A stretch of DNA of 14,526 nucleotides from contig MU646933.1 of assembly GCA_026770585.1 (NCBI GenBank), positions 97,451 through 111,976 of the forward strand, read 5' to 3'. The stretch's first letter is position 1; every line of letters begins with the position of its first letter. The notes below the pieces were generated by a model. It saw nothing but the letters and a program-made list of their open reading frames with translations. It was not told where the DNA came from and did no database searches. This document shows positions 11,111-14,526 of the stretch, in pieces. This DNA is from Baffinella frigidus. Taxonomy: Eukaryota; Cryptophyceae; Cryptomonadales; Baffinellaceae. Position numbers and translations under genes: made by a program.

Positions 11111-11112
11111 AG

Positions 11113-11139
11113 GCTTTTCGCCTCGCCGCGATGCTCAAC
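11113..11139 (+). CDS. Exon F, copy 2 (AFRLAAMLN)
   Basis: Follows CTCTCTCGCTAG in the same phase as copy 1 and encodes AFRLAAMLN, with the same possible GT after it (CCG|GTCATC). Otherwise the frame runs on to SSANPAPEP and into telomere-like DNA. The EDRDALE start is missing because the acceptor lies inside the copied region. Confidence 0.35.
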
Positions 11140-11157
11140 CGGTCATCCGCCAACCCT

Positions 11158-11556
11158 GCACCTGAACCCTGAACCCCAACCCCTAAACCCTAAACCCTAA
11201 ACCCTAAACCCTAAACCCTAAACCATTAACCCTAAACCATTAATCCTAAACCCTAAACCCTAAACCCTAAACCCTAAACCCTAAACCCTAAACCCTCAAA
11301 CCTTAAACCCTAAACCCATAAACCCTCAAACCCTCAAACCCTAAACCCAACACCCCTAAACCCCTGAACCCTAAACCCAAACCCCTAAACCCCTAAACCC
11401 CTAACCCCTTACCCCTAACCCCTAAACCCTCAAACCCTCAAACCCCAAACCCTAAACCCCAAACCCTAAACCCCAAACCCCAAACCCAACCCCTAAACCC
11501 TAGACCCCAAACCCCAAATCCCAAACCCCAAACCCTAAACCCCAAACCTCAATCCA
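11158..11556 (+). repeat. Long telomere-like array, CCCTAAA to CCCCAAA/CCCCTAAA
   Basis: Starts with clean CCCTAAA runs (11184-11300) and drifts into 6-8 base variants (CCCCTAA, CCCTCAA, CCCCAAA). This is the largest array in the window. The drift along its length is typical of an ageing interstitial array. Confidence 0.95.
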
Positions 11557-11626
11557 GGAACCCGCGCCGGCGAGGCGCGCATTAGGCATACTTCTTTCTC
11601 CGAAAAGCCACCCTCATTGGTACTGC

Positions 11627-11775
11627 AGCCCCTCCCTTCTCCTTCTTCTCCTTCTTCTGATCCTTCTCCTCCTCCTCCTCCTCCTCCTCCTTCCTCTTCT
11701 TCTTCTTCTTCTTCTTTCTTTTCTTTTTTCTTTTCTTCTTCTTCTTCTTTTTCTTCTTCTTCTTCTTCTTCTTCC
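11627..11775 (+). repeat. CTT/CTC polypyrimidine microsatellite
   Basis: Runs of (CTC)n, (CTT)n and TTTTC; all pyrimidine on plus. Its complement reads as poly-E/K, so the minus open frame here is an artefact. A TACAGGGG-family element begins at its 3' end. Confidence 0.95.
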
Positions 11776-11887
11776 ACCTCGCTCATAAGAAACCGTCCCC
11801 CCCTAGTACCCTACAGTAGGCCTATGCCTAGGGCCCTAAGATGGTCCTAGGGGGGGGGCGCTTTCTTGTGAGCGAGGTACCCCTGTA
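11775..11887. mobile_element. Family F palindromic element, copy 1
   Basis: Starts CACCTCGCTCATAAGAAAC and ends GAGCGAGGTACCCCTGTA; the left-most TACAGGGGT is missing, replaced by the CTT tract. Inner CCTAGTACCCTACAGTAGG / CCTAGG blocks also pair. Confidence 0.85.
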
Positions 11888-12193
11888 GCTGGGGGTGGTG
11901 AGGTTGATACAGGTCTCTCTCCCCCGGTCCCTGCTCAGACACTGCCTGTGATGTTTCCCCCGATATAGGAATCACCCTTGGAGCCCTTTTCCCCTGAGGC
12001 GGGCCCGTCCAGGACTCGTTCCTCACACTGTCTGGGCGGGGGTGGTGGTATGGACACAGGTCCCTCTCTCTCCCCTGGCAGCCAAAGCCGTATAAATGCC
12101 GTAGAGGAGAATTCCCCCCGCTTCATGACTTTTCAAAGTCAACGTGGTCAACATGGTTTCGTATTTTCACACAGGTCTCTCTCCCCCCGGCAG
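11888..12193 (+). repeat. Tandem segments with ACAGGTCTCTCTCCCCC
   Basis: Three occurrences (about 11906, 12056 and 12172) of a segment with GGTCTCTCTC and CCCCGG. The last two end in GGCAG, a good acceptor with a polypyrimidine tract. The first two are also preceded by related GGGGGTGGTG sequence, so the duplicated unit is about 148 bp. Confidence 0.65.
12082..12126 (+). pseudogene. Exon H, copy 1 (decayed)
   Basis: After CCCCTGGCAG the frame gives PKPYKCRRGE, paralogous at the nucleotide level to EKPYKKANAAQEK of copy 2, but six bases shorter and then divergent. Confidence 0.3.
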
Positions 12194-12283
12194 GAAAAGC
12201 CGTACAAGAAAGCAAATGCGGCGCAGGAGAAGAGCGCAGACGCGGGCGGTTATGGCTCCAATGCCCGCAACTTTGCCCGGGGT
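12194..12283 (+). CDS. Exon H, copy 2
   Basis: After the strong acceptor CTCTCCCCCCGGCAG, phase 0: EKPYKKANAAQEKSADAGGY, then GSNARNFARGG. Basic, A/N/G-rich, no named domain. The frame continues into a fold-back-like edge (GGCCACTTAAGG) and R1 sequence, so the exon should end near 12280; no convincing donor was identified. Confidence 0.35.
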
Positions 12284-12344
12284 GGCCACTTAAGGCCGTA
12301 CAGATTGCCAACATGTACCCGCAGGGTCCTAGGTCTTGTCGCTT

Positions 12345-12612
12345 ATCCCTCAAGTGGCCAGTAGGCGCATACACCCTGCCACACGGTGGGCTTCGAGGGT
12401 TTCGGGACCCCTAGATTTAGCGGTAACGTGACCGAATTTGCATTAGAAAATCCTTAAAGTTAACTGCCCACAGGGTAAGTTGACTTTTGATTAAAGGCCC
12501 GTTAGTCCACCGTGTGGAGTGGCGAGGCGGTCAAAATTGACCGCCAAGAGGTCCTAGGCAGGTCCTAGGGTCCTACGGTAGGGCGTTTTAGCCTACTCGC
12601 CACTTGAGGGAT
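12345..12612. mobile_element. Family C fold-back with nested palindrome
   Basis: Termini ATCCCTCAAGTGGCCAGTAG / CTACTCGCCACTTGAGGGAT. The interior is expanded by a second inverted pair CACACGGTGG / CCACCGTGTGG (about 12380-12517), and GGCGGTCAAAATTGACCGCC is a further perfect palindrome near 12526-12545. Other family C copies are only about 103 bp, so this one contains an insertion. Confidence 0.75.
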
Positions 12613-12714
12613 AACCCGTAAGTGCCCAGTAGGCTCATACGCCCTATGGTAGGGCCCTAGGACCTGCCTAGGGCGAGTTAGGGTGAATATTCACCCTATG
12701 GGCACTTAAGGGAT
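12611..12714. mobile_element. Family C fold-back, copy 2
   Basis: ATAACCCGTAAGTGCCCAGT to ATGGGCACTTAAGGGAT with centre AGGGTGAATATTCACCCT. It shares its first bases with the end of copy 1, so the two are directly abutting. Inner CCTATGGTAGGGCCCTAGG is like copy 3. Confidence 0.75.
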
Positions 12715-12721
12715 AGGGCTA

Positions 12722-12775
12722 ACTGGTCAAAATGGTCAAACGGAAATGGTCAAACATGGCAATGGTCAAACGGCG
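12722..12775. repeat. TGGTCAAA short tandem repeats
   Basis: Four to five TGGTCAAA units with AC, CGG or CATGGCAA spacers. Purely local. Confidence 0.8.
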
Positions 12776-12863
12776 CCAAGCCTCGACATATCCCTCCGAC
12801 TTGACGCGTGTTTCAGTAAACATATCGAAAGACAAGGGGCCCCGGGTAACGTAGCGTTCAGAT

Positions 12864-12984
12864 TACAGGGGTACCTCGCTCATAAGAAACGCCCAACCCC
12901 CTAGGAACACCGTAGGGCCATAGGCATGGTCCTGCTGTAGGGTCCTAGGGGGGGCCGGTCTCTTGTGAGCGAGGTACCCCTGTA
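12864..12984. mobile_element. Family F palindromic element, copy 2 (121 bp)
   Basis: TACAGGGGTACCTCGCTCAT to GTGAGCGAGGTACCCCTGTA; complete arms, inner AAGAAAC / GTCTCTT and CCTAGGAACACCGTAGGG / CTGTAGGGTCCTAGG. Confidence 0.9.
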
Positions 12985-13065
12985 GGGGGCCCTCGGTGCA
13001 GACGTGGTAGCCGTGTTGGGGTTACTCTGGTGATAAAGTCACTCCGGTCATCCTCCATGGGACTG

Positions 13066-13186
13066 TACAGGGGTACCTCGCTCATAAGAAACCGCCCCCT
13101 CCTAGGACCCTACAGTAGGCCTATGCCTAGGGCCCTACGATTCTCCTAGGGGGTGGGCGTTTTCTTACGAGCGAGGTACCCCTGTA
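13066..13186. mobile_element. Family F palindromic element, copy 3 (121 bp)
   Basis: Complete, same ends as copy 2. Left flank TCACTCCGGTCATCC, then GGGACTG, is paralogous to 13256-13282, where GGGACTGTA continues into unrelated DNA without an element. This supports insertion at TA. Confidence 0.9.
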
Positions 13187-13252
13187 CACACTGTAGGGCA
13201 CCATGGTGGCCCTAGGGGGGGGGCAGTTTCTTGTGAGCAAGGTACCCCTGTA
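13187..13252. mobile_element. Family F, right-half fragment
   Basis: Only the right half (CCCTAGG, a G-run, then CAGTTTCTTGTGAGCAAGG and TACCCCTGTA) follows copy 3 directly. Confidence 0.8.
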
Positions 13253-13332
13253 AATTCACTCCGGTCACCCGCCACGGGACTGTAATTAACAAACTTGTCC
13301 CTCAATTCCTCTGAACGCAAAGAGTTCCTCGG

Positions 13333-13484
13333 TACAGGGGTACCTCGCTCACAAGAAAACGCCTCCCCCTTTGACCCTACAGTATGCTTATGTCTAGAGA
13401 CCGTTCGTTATCGTGGCCCTAAGCATATGCCTACTGTAGGGTCCTGAGTCAGGCGCTTTCATATGAGCGAGGTAGTCCTGTGTA
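13333..13484. mobile_element. Family F element, copy 4 (enlarged, 152 bp)
   Basis: TACAGGGGTACCTCGCTCAC to ATATGAGCGAGGTAGTCCTG. The interior is longer than in its siblings, with an extra CATATGCCTACTGTAGGGTC block; the right end is mutated (GTAGTCCTGTGTA). Confidence 0.8.
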
Positions 13485-13630
13485 CGCGCGCGAGCGGTGT
13501 CTCGGCCACACATGAATTAATAAATGTATGAGTACAAGTGAAGCCAGCAAGTTTCCCATCGCTCAAGCGACACTCGGGGAACAGCACGGGTGGACCCACT
13601 AAGATAATTTGGACATCAATTAGGTTGATG
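13485..13630. other. Unassigned spacer
   Basis: Unique-looking sequence between two family F elements; no exon-like segment with splice sites seen. Confidence 0.3.
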
Positions 13631-13703
13631 TACAGGGGTACCTCGCTCATAAGGAGGCGCACCCCCCTGGGAACCTGCAGTAAGCCTATGCCTAGCCCTA
13701 CGA
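13631..13703. mobile_element. Family F, left-half fragment
   Basis: TACAGGGGTACCTCGCTCAT through TGCCTAGCCCTACGA, then copy 5 begins at once. TATGCCTAGCCC also occurs right after copy 5 (13828-13839), so copy 5 may have inserted into this element. Confidence 0.75.
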
Positions 13704-13830
13704 TACAGGGATACCTCGCTCATAACAAAACGCCTTCCACTACGACCCTACAGTAGGCATATGCCTCTAGCTAGGGCCCTATGGTGACCTTAGGGGGGTG
13801 GGAGTTTCTTATGAGCGAGGTACCCTTCTA
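13704..13830. mobile_element. Family F element, copy 5 (127 bp)
   Basis: TACAGGGATACCTCGCTCAT to TTATGAGCGAGGTACCCTTC, then TA. Slightly mutated ends; probably nested in the preceding fragment. Confidence 0.85.
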
Positions 13831-13910
13831 TGCCTAGCCCCGCGGTAGTCCTCGTGGGTCTCGTGGCGCCACTCCGCGTGGCGCCACCCAGGAGCGGCTC
13901 CTCTACATGT

Positions 13911-14013
13911 ATCCCTTAAGTGGCCAGTAGGATCATACGCCCTACCGTAGGGCCCTAGGACCTGCCTAGGACCTGGCGTGGGTCTTTGAAGACCCCCTGG
14001 CCACTTGAGGGAT
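13911..14013. mobile_element. Family C fold-back, copy 3 (103 bp)
   Basis: ATCCCTTAAGTGGCCAGTAG to CCTGGCCACTTGAGGGAT, with GGTCTTTGAAGACC as a central hairpin. The cleanest member of the family. Confidence 0.85.
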
Positions 14014-14045
14014 GATTTCGGCATCACCTAGTCTGATGGCGAGAC

Positions 14046-14167
14046 TACAGGGGCACCTCTCTCACAAGAAACTGCACCACCCCCTAGGACCACCGTAGGG
14101 CCCTAGGCACAGTCCTACTGTAGGGTCCTAGGAGGAGGCGGTTTCTTTTGAGCGAGGTACCCCTGTA
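14046..14167. mobile_element. Family F element, copy 6 (122 bp)
   Basis: TACAGGGGCACCTCTCTCAC to TTGAGCGAGGTACCCCTGTA. It carries CCACCGTAGGGCCCTAGGC like copy 2, a subgroup distinct from the ACAGTAGGCCTATGCC subgroup (copies 1, 3, 5). Confidence 0.9.
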
Positions 14168-14229
14168 GGGTGTCGGACGGCAGAGAGTACGGCAGAGGGC
14201 GCACGTCCCACGAGGCAGCGTGCGACACT

Positions 14230-14282
14230 CTACGGTGGTCCTGGGAGGGGGCGCGGCTCCTTGTGAGCGAGGCACCCCTGTA
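14230..14282. mobile_element. Family F, right-half fragment
   Basis: Right half only: GTGGTCCTGGGAGGGGGCG, then CTCCTTGTGAGCGAGGCACC and CCTGTA. AGAGAGTACGG follows it and also occurs at 14182-14193 before it, a direct duplication around the fragment. Confidence 0.75.
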
Positions 14283-14428
14283 GAGAGTACGGAAGAGGAC
14301 GCACGTCTAGCTCCAGCCGCCGCATCTCCTCCATGCACGCTCCTGGGTTTCGGATAGCGTTTAGGGGTGTCTGGGAAGCCACCCGCGATCTGTACTCGCC
14401 GGGAAACAGTGAAAATTATTGTGATTGT

Positions 14429-14431
<3 letters not shown>

Positions 14432-14526
<95 letters not shown>
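14432..14526. repeat. (TA)n microsatellite
   Basis: About 47 uninterrupted TA/AT dinucleotides running to the window edge; true length unknown. Confidence 0.98.

Noticed and set aside
11535-11786. Minus-strand poly-E/K/G open frame and plus poly-S/P frame
   Set aside because: Both are translations of the CTT/CTC microsatellite.
13538-14338. Frames with RGTSLIRN / GPYSR / PRALRWS-like peptides
   Set aside because: They coincide with arms of family F palindromes and appear on either strand as expected for self-complementary DNA.

Overview
This window looks like repeat-dense, subtelomere-like nuclear DNA of a eukaryote, probably a unicellular alga or other protist. The reasons are many plant/algal-type telomere-like heptamers (CCCTAAA and the variants CACCCTA and CCCTAGA), long (CT)n and (TA)n microsatellites, consensus-like splice sites around very short open segments, many fold-back MITE-like elements, and no bacterial-style gene packing. 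I cannot name the species. No complete conventional gene, rRNA, tRNA, CRISPR array, reverse transcriptase or transposase is visible. Most long open frames are translations of satellites or palindromes.

Layout. 1-1860: telomere-like arrays alternating with a dispersed repeat that contains GTAGGGTCGTAGG. 1875-2750: three copies of a coding-like unit; one is split by a 139-bp fold-back element and a 117-bp insert, while the others keep the uninterrupted sites. 2807-4137: fold-back elements and a repeat carrying CACACGCCAGGTC. 4137-4640: three satellite blocks with a 26-bp perfect palindrome at one junction. 4660-5044: two copies of an AT-hook exon separated by a (CT)n tract. 5045-6394: local repeats and fold-backs. 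6397-7772: the best gene candidate, a plus-strand start exon plus four copies of a GPKG exon, with introns made of fold-back elements and microsatellites. 7843-8800: nested inverted repeats. 8885-9981: three copies of a charged helical exon, next to minisatellites and a fold-back. 10138-11139: duplicated small exons, one intron being a CACCCTA satellite and another a CT/TG tract. 11158-11775: a long telomere-like array, then a CTT/CTC tract. 11775-14282: a cluster of about nine TACAGGGG-ended palindromic elements plus three of another fold-back family. 14432-14526: (TA)n.

How it fits together (inference). Plausible exons are almost all on the plus strand. They are short, rich in K/R/E, sometimes carry AT-hook-like motifs, and are tandemly duplicated with matching splice phase. 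The spaces between them are filled by pyrimidine-rich satellites or fold-back elements. Some fold-backs end exactly at a 3' splice site, as expected for introner-like elements. Whether these exons form one long gene, several genes or decayed duplicates needs transcript data.
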